Part shown: positions 1-9,010 of the stretch, piece by piece | Numbering within the stretch: the stretch's first letter is position 1 | Layout: the number at the start of each line of letters is the position of its first letter | DNA from: Cellvibrionaceae bacterium | GTDB taxonomy: Bacteria; Pseudomonadota; Gammaproteobacteria; Pseudomonadales; Cellvibrionaceae | NCBI GenBank assembly: GCA_021151825.1 | Contig: JAGKWQ010000007.1 | Coordinates: 174,073-238,072 of the forward strand | Reading direction: 5' to 3' | DNA length: 64,000 bases | Notes under the pieces: model-generated | Told to the model about the DNA's origin: nothing | What the model saw: the letters and a program-made list of their open reading frames with translations, nothing else | Database searches by the model: none | Made by a program: the position numbers and the translations under genes

Positions 1-208
1 GCTCATCAACGCAGGTTTCCAGCAGCAGCGTAAATTGGCTTTCATAATGCTGGCGCACTTCGTCGCTCGTGGGCGCCAAACCCTGGTTTTCCTCTGCTAG
101 CCAATGGGCAATTAACAACGGGTTATCCGGCTCTTCACCCCAACGGATTTTGTGGCGGATATGGGCAAGCTCCATAGATCTGACCGGACAGTGTACGGGG
201 AGTTGCAT
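1..208 (-). CDS. FagA-like protein, 5' part (runs off window)
   Basis: This is an open minus-strand frame that begins near 208 and is cut by the window edge after about 69 codons. The upstream GGAG lies about 10 bases before the ATG at 208; a second in-frame ATG lies at 175. The residues around IRWGEEPDNPLLIAHWLAEE and the later LLLETCVDE resemble, from memory, the small FagA protein encoded in Fur-regulated operons of pseudomonads. Its function is unknown. It is transcribed away from the TonB receptor, and a Fur-box-like site lies between them, which fits iron regulation. The family assignment is tentative because only the first part is visible; the existence of the gene is more secure. Confidence 0.5.
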   Translation of the reverse strand, partial: MQLPVHCPVRSMELAHIRHKIRWGEEPDNPLLIAHWLAEENQGLAPTSDEVRQHYESQFTLLLETCVDE

Positions 209-283
209 GAGTGAATGTCTCCAGGGTCTGGTTAGCAGAAAATCACGACTATAAAGATAAAGCAAATATTTACCAAGTGTTAA

Positions 284-298
284 TGAAAACTATTATCA
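284..298. promoter_or_regulatory. Fur-box-like operator
   Basis: The 15 bases TGAAAACTATTATCA match the 7-1-7 Fur consensus TGATAAT-N-ATTATCA at 12 of 14 arm positions, and the right arm is perfect. The site lies between the divergent FagA-like gene and the siderophore receptor gene, about 95 bases before the receptor start, so it could repress both under iron-replete conditions. Fur binding itself is inferred. Confidence 0.6.
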
Positions 299-391
299 TT
301 TGATATAAAATGGCGCGCCGTTCAGTCTGACAGTAACTTCTCCAATCGTGATCGAAAATCCATAGAAAGATTCGAGCAGATAGGAGCAGGC

Positions 392-2668
392 ATGAATAGG
401 GCCAATAACATTTATCACTTGGGGAAAATTTTCATGCGCCAACAACCTCATCGCAGATTGCACCAACTTCATCCGCTTACGCACGCATTGCGTAACGCCA
501 GCCTCGGTTTGTTGCTGGTTGGTTTAACGGCCAGTCCATTGGCCCTGGCAGATACTGCGAAGGAAGACGCGCAAACGACTAACAAAGCCGCAGAAGCTAA
601 ACGCTTAAAAGCTGTGAAGGTAACGGCTGATGCTACCGACGGCGGCGCTGAAAGTGGTTACCGTACGGAAACGGTTTCCGGTGTGGGCGCCTGGGAAGGG
701 CGCAGCCTGCAAGACACCCCTTACTCACTCAATATTTTTTCCGAAGAATTGATCGAGAACCTTCAGGCCACAACGCCCGATCAGGTTTATCGCGTCAACC
801 CGACTACGCAATTAGTGCGGTCCCAGCATGAGAACAACCAGCCGCGGATTATGATGCGCGGTTTCTCCGTGCAACGTTCTTATCGCGATGGTGTACCGGA
901 CGATCAGTACAACCACAGTGCCACCATGGAAGACACATCGCGCATCGAAATCCTCAATGGACTTTCGGGCTTTTTGTACGGTGCGAACAACGTTGGCGGT
1001 GTTACCAATTACGTGACCAAGCGTTCAACCGAAGAGCGCATGAACCAACTGACATTAAGCAGCCTTGGCGGGGATAGTTGGTATGCCCACGGCGATTTTG
1101 GTGGCAAATTTGATCGCGACGGCAAATACGGCTATCGCGTTAATCTGGTAGAGCAGGGTGGCGATGGTTCTATTAAAAACCAGGCCGTCGAGAAAACTTT
1201 TTACAGCCTGGCGTTCGATGGTTATTTGTTTGAGGATTTCTGGGTACAAATCCACGCTATGGATTACACCTACGATGTGAACGGCTCACAAACCTATTGG
1301 TACTTTGCCAACGGCGTTAAACGCCCCTCGGCGGACAGCATCGATAACGACATTTCCTGGGGGCAACCCTGGACCAACCGCTGGTATGACTACAACCGTT
1401 ACGGCACCAACCTGAAATGGCAGATCAGCGAAAACGTGGCATTGCGTGGGGCGTATATCGACAACCGTGGCGCGCGCGGATCGGAAAGCACCAGCAACAC
1501 CATCGCCGCTAATGGCACTTACAGCCAGGTGATTTCCGGTGTTTATACCTCCGGTTTGGACACACTGCTTAGCGACCAGAAGGATTCCGGGGCGGCACTC
1601 TATCTGGATGTGTTGTTCGCCACTGGCTCGGTAGCGCACAAACTCACCACGGGATACCAATACAGCGACAGTTTTCAATATCGTTACACCGGTGGTGCCA
1701 GCGCTGCGAACATCAACCTCACCGGCTTGTCTATGTCATCCCCGGCTTACATCCCTCGTCCAACCAACGTGGCGCCGGTCAAGCGCGGCGTCATTACCCT
1801 GAGCAGCAATACCGAATACCGCAGCCTGATCATTGGGGATGACATCACTTTCAATGATCAATGGTCGGCCTTGCTCGGTGCGGCGCATACGAATATCACC
1901 CAAAAAACCGGTGCCGGTTACGACAAATCGGCGCTGACGCCATCTGTTTCCATCTTGTTCAAGCCAGTAGAAACAGTCACTACCTATGTCAGTTATATAG
2001 AGTCACTGGAGTCCGGTAGCGTTGCCAGCGATTTGTACAATGGCGTTGCGGTTGTCAACAAAGGCGAAGTGTTTGACCCATTGACCAGCGAGCAATTTGA
2101 GATCGGGGCCAAAACCGCCGTTGGCCAGATAGCACTGGATGCCGCCCTATTCCGTATCGAAAAAGGCTTGCAGTACTACGACATTACTAATCCTAAAACA
2201 CCACGCTATGTTCAGGATGGCCTGCAAGTTCATCAGGGGATTGAGCTGACAGCGACGGGCAACCTGACTGAACACCTTAACCTCATTGGTGGTTTTACCT
2301 GGCTTGATCCTGAAGTGAAAAAGCAAAAACAAAAACCGGCGATAGAAGGCAAAGCGCCTATTGATGTGGCCGAGAAAATTGCGAAAGCACGTCTCGAATA
2401 CACAGTTCCTTCGCTGCCTAACCTGAGTCTGTCAGCGGCGGTGAATTACAACGGTGCGAGCTATGGCGATGACATCAATACCGATAAAGTGCCCGATTAC
2501 ACCTTGTTTGATCTCGGTGCCCGCTACCAAATTGATGTAGCGGAAAAGCTGGTTACCTTCCGCGCTGACTTGCACAACCTCACCAATGAGCACTACTGGA
2601 ACGGCTTCAACGGTACCCGTATCGGCGATCCGCGCACGCTGATGCTTTCCGTCACTGCCGAGTTTTAA
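392..2668 (+). CDS. TonB-dependent siderophore receptor
   Basis: This 758-residue outer-membrane receptor imports ferric chelates using TonB energy. The N-terminus carries a basic stretch and a hydrophobic core ending near SPLALA-DT, a plausible signal peptide cleaved around residue 53. The plug domain follows (about residues 85-210), with RIMMRGF, the plug-type RIEILNGLSGFLYG stretch and the GGVTNYVTKR end. The remainder is beta-barrel, rich in aromatic and Asn/Gly strands, and ends in the classical terminal Phe (SVTAEF). There is no N-terminal STN signalling domain, so it is a plain transporter. The ATG at 392 has AGGAG about six bases upstream; the ATG at 434 is an alternative. The neighbouring Fur-box-like site supports iron regulation. 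The exact siderophore cannot be read from the sequence. Confidence 0.93.
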   Translation: MNRANNIYHLGKIFMRQQPHRRLHQLHPLTHALRNASLGLLLVGLTASPLALADTAKEDAQTTNKAAEAKRLKAVKVTADATDGGAESGYRTETVSGVGAWEGRSLQDTPYSLNIFSEELIENLQATTPDQVYRVNPTTQLVRSQHENNQPRIMMRGFSVQRSYRDGVPDDQYNHSATMEDTSRIEILNGLSGFLYGANNVGGVTNYVTKRSTEERMNQLTLSSLGGDSWYAHGDFGGKFDRDGKYGYRVNLVEQGGDGSIKNQAVEKTFYSLAFDGYLFEDFWVQIHAMDYTYDVNGSQTYWYFANGVKRPSADSIDNDISWGQPWTNRWYDYNRYGTNLKWQISENVALRGAYIDNRGARGSESTSNTIAANGTYSQVISGVYTSGLDTLLSDQKDSGAALYLDVLFATGSVAHKLTTGYQYSDSFQYRYTGGASAANINLTGLSMSSPAYIPRPTNVAPVKRGVITLSSNTEYRSLIIGDDITFNDQWSALLGAAHTNITQKTGAGYDKSALTPSVSILFKPVETVTTYVSYIESLESGSVASDLYNGVAVVNKGEVFDPLTSEQFEIGAKTAVGQIALDAALFRIEKGLQYYDITNPKTPRYVQDGLQVHQGIELTATGNLTEHLNLIGGFTWLDPEVKKQKQKPAIEGKAPIDVAEKIAKARLEYTVPSLPNLSLSAAVNYNGASYGDDINTDKVPDYTLFDLGARYQIDVAEKLVTFRADLHNLTNEHYWNGFNGTRIGDPRTLMLSVTAEF

Positions 2669-3034
2669 TCAGTATCAGGAATGATTTTATCCTTCGCTCC
2701 AGGGATGGAGCAGCGCAGATACACTCAACAATACAGTTAAAAAATTTTGCTTATTGCACCAATCGGCTAAGCAGCGCCTGTAAACATCCAAAGCAGAAAA
2801 ATCTATTACAAAAAAGTGGATACCGGTAACTACTACTGTTATCCGCACAACATTATGTTGAGCCTGAACGTCAAATTTTAATTGAGTGCCAGAACAACAT
2901 AATCAACACGTTCTCGTAGCGCTGGATTGCGATTCCAGTGTTCCGGTTTTATTTTCGCTACAAGAAAAATTTATGTATTACACTGCAATGCAGGAATTTC
3001 AATCGTCTAGCCAATCATATTATTAAGGTACGTT
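2669..3034. other. Intergenic region with one hairpin
   Basis: No convincing gene is visible. Bases 2696-2711 form a perfect 6-bp stem (GCTCCA/TGGAGC) with a GGGA loop, 28 bases after the receptor stop. There is no strong U-tract, so it is at best a weak terminator. The rest is AT-rich leader for the DUF454 gene. Confidence 0.4.
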
Positions 3035-3421
3035 ATGCAAGAAACGGAACCCTGGACACTGGTGCGTTTATGTTATGCGCTATTGGCAAGTGTGGCTCTC
3101 GCGTTGGGTTTCATAGGGTTATTTTTGCCGTTGCTCCCCACAACCCCTTTTATATTGGTCGCCGCCTGGGCTGCACCTAAAGGTTCACCACGTTTACATC
3201 GCTGGTTATTGAGCCACCCGCAAATCGGCCCGCTACTTCATGCGTGGCACACCAACCGGGCAGTGCCGCGCCGCGCAAAATGGCTCGCCTGTATCACTAT
3301 GTCAGTAAGCTGGATTGGAATGCTGGTGATGGGAATGAACTGGATGGTGCTCGGTGTAATGGCGCTACTTTTTATTTCGGTATCAACCTACTTAATTACT
3401 CGCCCTGAGCCTGTGAAATGA
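3035..3421 (+). CDS. DUF454 (YbaN-like) inner-membrane protein
   Basis: This 128-residue protein matches the DUF454/YbaN family in length and pattern. An N-terminal membrane helix (about residues 8-30) leads into the family signature GFIGLFLPLLPTTPFILVAA, then SPRLHRWLLSHPQIGPLLHAW, then two closely spaced C-terminal helices (about 83-121). The biochemical role is unknown; in many bacteria the family lies near haem or iron uptake genes, which fits the upstream siderophore receptor. AAGG lies shortly before the ATG. It is probably a single-gene unit, as the next gene is convergent. Confidence 0.85.
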   Translation: MQETEPWTLVRLCYALLASVALALGFIGLFLPLLPTTPFILVAAWAAPKGSPRLHRWLLSHPQIGPLLHAWHTNRAVPRRAKWLACITMSVSWIGMLVMGMNWMVLGVMALLFISVSTYLITRPEPVK

Positions 3422-3562
3422 TAATTAGCGGAAAGCCGAAATTTTAAAAATTGACCTTTCAGCACAGCACAATTTAATTTCTACATTAAATCCGTTTAAC
3501 AAATATTTCCAATTGGCCGGCCCGGTTTTCCCTTTGAAACAGGGTGCGCAGCGAAGGGGGGG

Positions 3563-4483
3563 TTAAGCCCTCCGCTCCTCCATTATTTCCTCAAACAAAT
3601 CCCCCTGTTTTTCCAGCCCTTTATCAATTCCCAACAACCCCGACAATTGTCGTGCATCCTGCGGCGCCCACAATTTATCGGTGTTGTCGAAATAGCAAAA
3701 AATATCCAGGGATTCATGCAGTCGAACTCGTTTCCCGATTAATTTTGCATCTTTAGGATGACGGCCACGGCTCCAGGATTTAATGCGCTTATACCAATGT
3801 TCAATGGCCGTTTTGGAATAACCACTGCGATAAAGCTCGGTATCGCCATGTAAGCGCATATACACAAAATCACTGGTAACATCTTCTGCATAAGGCCAAC
3901 GGCCAGCCGTATCGGCTACTACAAACGCAACATTATGGCTACGGAGCATCTTGATGAATTTTTCATTCACAAAAGTTTCATTGCGAATTTCAATCGCGTG
4001 GCGGAGTTTGAAGCTTCGCGGAAATTTTTTGGGTAATTCAAAATCAGCGTGGTATTGGCGAGTGCTTTTGACCACCTCGGTAACTGTCTTTGGTAAAAGC
4101 TCTAAAAACTGGCGAAATTTTTCTTCATTAAATTTGAAACTTGGAGGAAGCTGCCAAAGAATCGCACCCAGCTTTTCTTTCAATTCAAAAACACCTGAAG
4201 CAAAGAAATTTGCGATAGGTTCTTCCACATCATTCAAACGACGAATATGGGTAATATAACGCGGTGCTTTAACACTAAATACAAAACTATCCGGTGTGTC
4301 TGCATACCAGCTTGCATAACGCTCCGGTGTTTGTAGTGCATAAAAAGAACCATTGATTTCAATACTATTTACGGAGCGTGATGCAAAATACAATTCTTTT
4401 TTCTGCACCAGACCTTTGGGGTAAAAGTTATCGCGCCAGGGAGCATAACGCCAGCCAGAAATACCAATATGGAATTGATTCAT
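3563..4483 (-). CDS. DUF72 (YecE-like) TIM-barrel protein
   Basis: This 306-residue protein belongs to the DUF72 family. The start HIGISGWRYAPWRDNFYP, the NSIEINGSFYALQTPERYASWY stretch and the later HAIEIRNETFVNE and YMRLHG segments are family hallmarks. These proteins adopt a TIM-barrel fold, but no reaction is firmly established for bacterial members. The ATG at 4483 has GGGAGG a suitable distance upstream. No signal peptide is present, so it is cytoplasmic. It is convergent with the DUF454 gene, and no partner genes are obvious. Confidence 0.88.
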   Translation of the reverse strand: MNQFHIGISGWRYAPWRDNFYPKGLVQKKELYFASRSVNSIEINGSFYALQTPERYASWYADTPDSFVFSVKAPRYITHIRRLNDVEEPIANFFASGVFELKEKLGAILWQLPPSFKFNEEKFRQFLELLPKTVTEVVKSTRQYHADFELPKKFPRSFKLRHAIEIRNETFVNEKFIKMLRSHNVAFVVADTAGRWPYAEDVTSDFVYMRLHGDTELYRSGYSKTAIEHWYKRIKSWSRGRHPKDAKLIGKRVRLHESLDIFCYFDNTDKLWAPQDARQLSGLLGIDKGLEKQGDLFEEIMEERRA

Positions 4484-4545
4484 AAACTTAAGCCTCCCTT
4501 GTTTTTTGAAAATTAAAATAATTAAATTGATTAAAAGTTAAAAAA

Positions 4546-4746
4546 CTAACTTTTTCCTGCGATCTTCTTTTGTCCGGTGGTGGCGGGTGCAGGTTGGGGA
4601 TTTTGTTTTGGCTCACCTGAATCCGCTGCCTCCCCGGAGGGGTAGGGCGCTGTTGGTCTATTAGGGCGCGGACCTGATACCGGTTGCGGGTCATTAAAAT
4701 CAGGTTCGTTGGTAATCTCTTTAATTTGCGGTTGATTAGAAATCAT
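4546..4746 (-). CDS. Small Pro/Gln/Asn-rich hypothetical protein
   Basis: This open frame of 66 residues has GAGGT six bases before its ATG. The product is hydrophilic and probably disordered: it is rich in Pro, Asn, Gln and Ser with a basic C-terminal end (TTGQKKIAGKS). There is no signal peptide, membrane segment or recognisable domain. An overlapping frame (4488-4694) lacks a comparable ribosome-binding site. The gene may be real, but composition alone gives no function. Confidence 0.4.
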   Translation of the reverse strand: MISNQPQIKEITNEPDFNDPQPVSGPRPNRPTAPYPSGEAADSGEPKQNPQPAPATTGQKKIAGKS

Positions 4747-5009
4747 AACTACCTCGCGTTAACGTCGTGGAAAGTGATGTTGTTATGGCTATTAAGATCA
4801 ACTCACTTAAAAATTATTAACTCACTCTAAGACCTGATTGTTCACGAAAAAATTCCGTCACATTGGATTTTAAGAAATCCGTTTTTAATAAAAAATACTG
4901 TTTTAGTTGAATTTAATGACGCAAAAAAGTATTTATTAACGGAATAAAAGCGTCAGGAAATTATTGCAGGATGTCGAAAAAAGAACATGAAATTCTGAAA
5001 AGTATACTG

Positions 5010-5498
5010 CTAGTAGCGAGCTGTACGTTTATAAGCGTATTCTCTGAATTGGTCTGATTCAAAATCAAAACGTCCAGGATGTTTTTTTGCTTCGTCCATC
5101 CACCCGCGGTGCCATTCAACCGATCTTAATGTATTGATTGTTGTAAAAGGGTTAATCCGGTAATGCATGCCAGCAAGAAATGCTTTACATCCTGCCGAGC
5201 GTAAATCATCTATAGAATTCTGTTGTTGCAGGTGAGGGTCAATTGTTTCCTTGCGTGAGGAATTTAATCCAAAGGTTTCAATTTGACGACGCAAAAAGCT
5301 GACCGCTGCGACAGTATGTTCTTGTAATGCAAACTCAAGTAGATCCATTTTAAACGGTTTGCAAATTCTCATTTCCATTCCTTGTACTTTGTTCGCATTT
5401 GAGTCCAGAGCGTAAATAGAAAAATAATCATGGCCAATAAGGTTAATAATGTGAATTTCAATTTTCTCATCATTAATCTCTATTATATCTGCAAGCAT
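5010..5498 (-). CDS. Protein with C-terminal RMF-like domain
   Basis: This 162-residue protein has a well-placed GAGGGA before the ATG. Residues 1-75 are an unrecognised, probably alpha/beta region (IIEINDEKIEIHIINLIG). The C-terminal part, from about residue 100, reads AGCKAFLAGMHYRINPF, then VEWHRGWMDEAKK. This resembles ribosome modulation factor, which has the pattern G-x-x-A-G-x-x-G ... PY ... W-x-x-G-W-x-x-A. RMF itself is only about 55 residues and dimerises 70S ribosomes in stationary phase. A longer protein with this tail could bind ribosomes or be one of the RMF-related small proteins of other function. The gene stands alone, with long AT-rich flanks. Confidence 0.6.
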   Translation of the reverse strand: MLADIIEINDEKIEIHIINLIGHDYFSIYALDSNANKVQGMEMRICKPFKMDLLEFALQEHTVAAVSFLRRQIETFGLNSSRKETIDPHLQQQNSIDDLRSAGCKAFLAGMHYRINPFTTINTLRSVEWHRGWMDEAKKHPGRFDFESDQFREYAYKRTARY

Positions 5499-6110
5499 TA
5501 GTAATCCCTCATCGTTATGATTTCAAGGAAATCAGGTCAGTGTCGACGGAAAGGAGGAATTATTTCTACGCGCAATGGGACGAAGCTAGTCCTTTAACTT
5601 CTTGTAAACAGTTAAAAAAACATCCATGTTGCCAGTCCAATTGGGACATATATGGTTAAGATTCCCACCGGGTTTCATCACAGGTGATGAACCAGAACTC
5701 CCTCCCGCATATAGCCATCGGTACATAGATACATACATACCTAATCATACGACGCTTTTGATATTGCAATAACAAGGCCATGTTTTAAATTGAGCTATCC
5801 ATCAGCATTGATGCGGTGATATGGCACATGAACATAAATTTTCTATTTTTTGCCAATGAGTTTTTGTAAAAACAACATCGGGTAACATTCAACTTTACAT
5901 ATATTCGGCACCAATACCTCGATAACAACACCAATTAGATTGGATGGTTTAACACGTCAATAATCACTTTTTGAACAGATGAGAAGCCATATGTAGTTTG
6001 AGGAGTTGGTCTGTGTTAGTGGAATAGTATGATTGAGTAGAAAAATAGGATGGATGACAAAAGGGTAACGGATCCTTTTATCATCTAATAAAAACAACAT
6101 TCAAAGGCTA
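5499..6110. other. AT-rich intergenic region, no gene seen
   Basis: About 610 bases between two minus-strand genes. I see no open frame with a ribosome-binding site and no strong hairpin with a U-tract. There is a short ATACATAC microrepeat near 5725-5740. It presumably contains the promoter of the RMF-like gene. Confidence 0.5.
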
Positions 6111-6599
6111 TTACGATAATTTTGCCAGCAACTCTTCTTTGCGCTCTGCAAGCTGGGTTCCCAGTGCCACAAGGTCCAGTTTTGATTGTTTAACTTGCGG
6201 GAAAATTTCGTTTTGTTCTTCTTTAACGTGATGTTGGACATATTCTGAAAGTACTTTTACTTTTGCATCGTACAATTCACTATCCGTTTCCGCATCTTCA
6301 ATTTGAGCAATCAGGTATTTCAAGGTTTCGTGCTCAACTCTGGCTTCCGGGACCAGTGTTTTATCTTTCAGCACTGTTTGTATCGCTGGATAAAATATTT
6401 CTTCTTCAATTTGCGCATGTACTGTTAACTCCTGGCAAATTTCTTGTACTAACGCTTTCTTTTTAGAGGAAGCGCGTGCAGATTCAAATTGCTCAAAAAG
6501 CTCACTAACATGTTTGTGATCTGCGCGGAGCAAACGTGTTGCTTCTTGTGCTTTAGCGGCGGAATGAAGAGGGACGATTTTTTTCGCTGAACTAGTCAT
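6111..6599 (-). CDS. Hemerythrin HHE domain protein
   Basis: This protein of about 162 residues is a four-helix hemerythrin-like protein with a di-iron site. The expected ligands are visible in order: LRADHKHVSELFEQF, LTVHAQIEEEIFYPAI, ARVEHETLK and YVQHHVKEEQNEIFP. Such proteins bind O2, NO or iron and often take part in nitrosative or oxidative stress responses. The frame is open to 6623, but the ATG at 6599 is preferred because AGGAG lies directly upstream. It is cytoplasmic. No neighbour clarifies its role. Confidence 0.9.
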   Translation of the reverse strand: MTSSAKKIVPLHSAAKAQEATRLLRADHKHVSELFEQFESARASSKKKALVQEICQELTVHAQIEEEIFYPAIQTVLKDKTLVPEARVEHETLKYLIAQIEDAETDSELYDAKVKVLSEYVQHHVKEEQNEIFPQVKQSKLDLVALGTQLAERKEELLAKLS

Positions 6600-7027
6600 A
6601 TTTTTCTCCTGAATATTAAACACGGTTACATGATTAGGACGCTCTAATAGTAATAAAGTTTTATTTTAAATAGGCAAGCTCGATACATAGCGCTTAAATC
6701 AATGGAATGCAGATAGGAATTGATAAATGGCTTCCAATACAATCTTTCTTCATCAACAAATGCCAGATGACTAGCGAAAGAGATATTGAAGAATTTTGCA
6801 TCTTTTACAAGAGCACATAGTTCTGTGATTGATGTTAACGGCACGAACTCTCATCGTCGCCACGGTTATCGATATCAATAACCTCACAATAATACTGGTT
6901 ACGAATAGGAATAAGCATAGATAGTAATGGTCTAAATCAGGCGCAAAAAATATGCTTAACTGCGTATTTTTCATCACTACACTTTTAAACCGGACTTTGT
7001 AATCACCATAATATTGAGGAGCGGAAC
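6600..7027. other. Intergenic region upstream of sbp with imperfect palindrome
   Basis: There is no supported gene; two short minus frames here lack ribosome-binding sites. At 6864-6883 the sequence GGTTATCGATATCAATAACC is an imperfect 20-bp palindrome centred on GATATC, with one mismatched pair. It lies about 145 bases upstream of the sulfate-binding protein gene and could be an operator. The region must hold the promoters of the hemerythrin gene (leftward) and sbp (rightward). Confidence 0.4.
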
Positions 7028-8086
7028 GTGGCTGTTAAAGGGTTGGTAAGAAAAACGCTGGTAAAAAATGGGTTTGTAAAAAAAATTGTCGCATCGCTGG
7101 GGCTGTCTTTAGTGTTATCGCCAGCATTTTCTGCGCATGCAGCACAAGAGATTCTGAATACTTCCTATGATGTTTCCCGTGAACTGTTTGTGGCTATTAA
7201 TCCGAAATTTCAAAGCTATTGGAAGGAAAAAACCGGTGAGGATATTAGTATCCAACAATCCCACGCAGGCTCGTCGGCACAAGCTGCTGCGATCCTGCAA
7301 GGATTAAAAGCCGATGTAGTCACCTTTAACCAATCCACAGATATAGATGTGCTGCATCAGAAAGGAAAATTTGTAAGCCCGGATTGGCGAAAAAAATTTC
7401 CCAATAACGCATCGCCTTTTTATTCAACCACTGCTTTTCTGGTGCGCAAAGGCAACCCCAAAAATATTAAGGATTGGGATGATCTTGCCCGTAGCGATGT
7501 AAAATTGGTATTCCCTAATCCCAAAACTTCGGGCAATGCCCGTTACACGTATCTCGCCGCCTGGATTTATGCCCATAATGCCTTTAAGGGGGATGATAAA
7601 AAAATTAAGGATTTTGTAAGTAAGGTGCTAGGTAACGTTGTGGTGTTCGATACCGGTGGTCGTGGAGCTACTACATCGTTTGTGGATCGCGCCCAGGGTG
7701 ATGTATTGCTCACTTTTGAGTCAGAAGTAAATTTGATCCGCAAGGAATATGGTTCTGATAAATACGATATCGTCGTCCCTAAAATCAGTGTATTAGCTGA
7801 ATTTCCGGTTGCGGTAGTCGACTCTGTCGTTAAGGAGAAAGGCACTAAAAAAGTGGCGACCGAGTATTTGAATTATTTATATTCCCCGACTGCACAAGAT
7901 GTATTGGCCAGCTATTTTTACCGTGTCCACGATGAAAAAGTAAAAGCTGCTTATGCCAAACAATTTCCGGAACTGAAACTGGTCAGTGTTGAATCGGTAT
8001 TTGGGTCCTGGAAAGACGTTAACGATAAACATTTTGTGACCAGTGGCATTCTGGACCAGTTATTACGGCAAGCAAAGAAACAATGA
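7028..8086 (+). CDS. sbp: Periplasmic sulfate-binding protein
   Basis: This 352-residue substrate-binding protein belongs to a sulfate/thiosulfate ABC importer. It starts with GTG preceded by GAGGAG. A basic N-terminus and a hydrophobic segment ending at AFSAHA-AQ form the signal peptide. The mature protein opens with the family pattern LNTSYDVSRELF and contains QSHAGSSAQAAAILQGLKAD and FPNPKTSGNARYTYLAAW, which line the sulfate pocket in this family. cysT and cysW follow in the same direction, so the three form an operon. It delivers sulfate to the CysT-CysW channel for cysteine synthesis. Confidence 0.95.
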   Translation: MAVKGLVRKTLVKNGFVKKIVASLGLSLVLSPAFSAHAAQEILNTSYDVSRELFVAINPKFQSYWKEKTGEDISIQQSHAGSSAQAAAILQGLKADVVTFNQSTDIDVLHQKGKFVSPDWRKKFPNNASPFYSTTAFLVRKGNPKNIKDWDDLARSDVKLVFPNPKTSGNARYTYLAAWIYAHNAFKGDDKKIKDFVSKVLGNVVVFDTGGRGATTSFVDRAQGDVLLTFESEVNLIRKEYGSDKYDIVVPKISVLAEFPVAVVDSVVKEKGTKKVATEYLNYLYSPTAQDVLASYFYRVHDEKVKAAYAKQFPELKLVSVESVFGSWKDVNDKHFVTSGILDQLLRQAKKQ

Positions 8087-8143
8087 TTATTGCAGTCATC
8101 CCGCAGCAAATCATGTAAATAAATAGCTGATGATGAATAGCCT

Positions 8144-8968
8144 GTGACGAAATCTACTCGTGTACTTCCCGGATTTACGCTCAGCCTCGGGCTGGGCGTA
8201 TTTTATTTAAGCATTATCGTTTTATTACCAGCCATGACACTGGTGATGCAATCACTGCAAATTACCTGGGACGAATTTGTGTTTTACATTACTGACCCGC
8301 GTTTGTTATCCAGTTTTCGGGTGACATTTCTAGCGGCAGGAATTGCAACGTTTTTCAATCTATTGTTGGGGATGTTACTCGCATGGATTTTGGTGCGCTA
8401 TGAGTTTCCCGGAAAAAAAATGATTGATACGCTTATCGATTTACCCTTTGCATTGCCCACCGCTGTGGCCGGATTAACACTTTCGGCGTTATTTGCGGAA
8501 AACGGTTGGGTCGGTCAATGGCTGGTGCCACTTGATATTAAAATTTCCTATACTTTTTTCGGCATTATCATCGCGATGATTTTCACCAGTATTCCTTTCG
8601 TCGTGAGAACTTTACAGCCGGTATTGGAAGATTTGTCGCCAGAATTTGAGGAAGCTGCTGAAACCCTTGGCGCTACCAAACGCCAGATTTTTTTGCGTGT
8701 TATTTTGCCGCATATTAGTCCGGCATTAATGATTGGCGTGGCCCTGTCCTTTGTTCGCAGTCTGGGTGAATTTGGTGCGGTCATTTTTATTGCCGGCAAT
8801 ATGCCTTATGAAACAGAAGTAGTTTCATTGATGATTTTCACCTATATCGGTGAATACAATTACCCGGCGGCAGCGGCGGTTGCAATGCTCATTTTAACTA
8901 CATCGTTGCTGTTACTGCTAATCGTCCAGTTCTTGCAAAATTATTACGGAAAACGCCATAAGCGCTAG
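8144..8968 (+). CDS. cysT: Sulfate ABC transporter permease CysT
   Basis: This 274-residue inner-membrane permease has about six transmembrane segments. The ABC-permease EAA loop is visible as EEAAETLGATKRQIFLRVILPHISPAL, where CysA would dock. The N-terminal LPGFTLSLGLGVFYLSIIVLLP and the RYEFPGKKMIDTLIDLPFALPTAVAGL stretch are typical of CysT/CysU. The start is GTG with a poor ribosome-binding site, 57 bases after sbp. It pairs with CysW to form the sulfate channel. Confidence 0.95.
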   Translation: MTKSTRVLPGFTLSLGLGVFYLSIIVLLPAMTLVMQSLQITWDEFVFYITDPRLLSSFRVTFLAAGIATFFNLLLGMLLAWILVRYEFPGKKMIDTLIDLPFALPTAVAGLTLSALFAENGWVGQWLVPLDIKISYTFFGIIIAMIFTSIPFVVRTLQPVLEDLSPEFEEAAETLGATKRQIFLRVILPHISPALMIGVALSFVRSLGEFGAVIFIAGNMPYETEVVSLMIFTYIGEYNYPAAAAVAMLILTTSLLLLLIVQFLQNYYGKRHKR

Positions 8969-9010
8969 TTATATAAAATTGTATCGCACTGTGTAAACCC
9001 GGATCGCATT

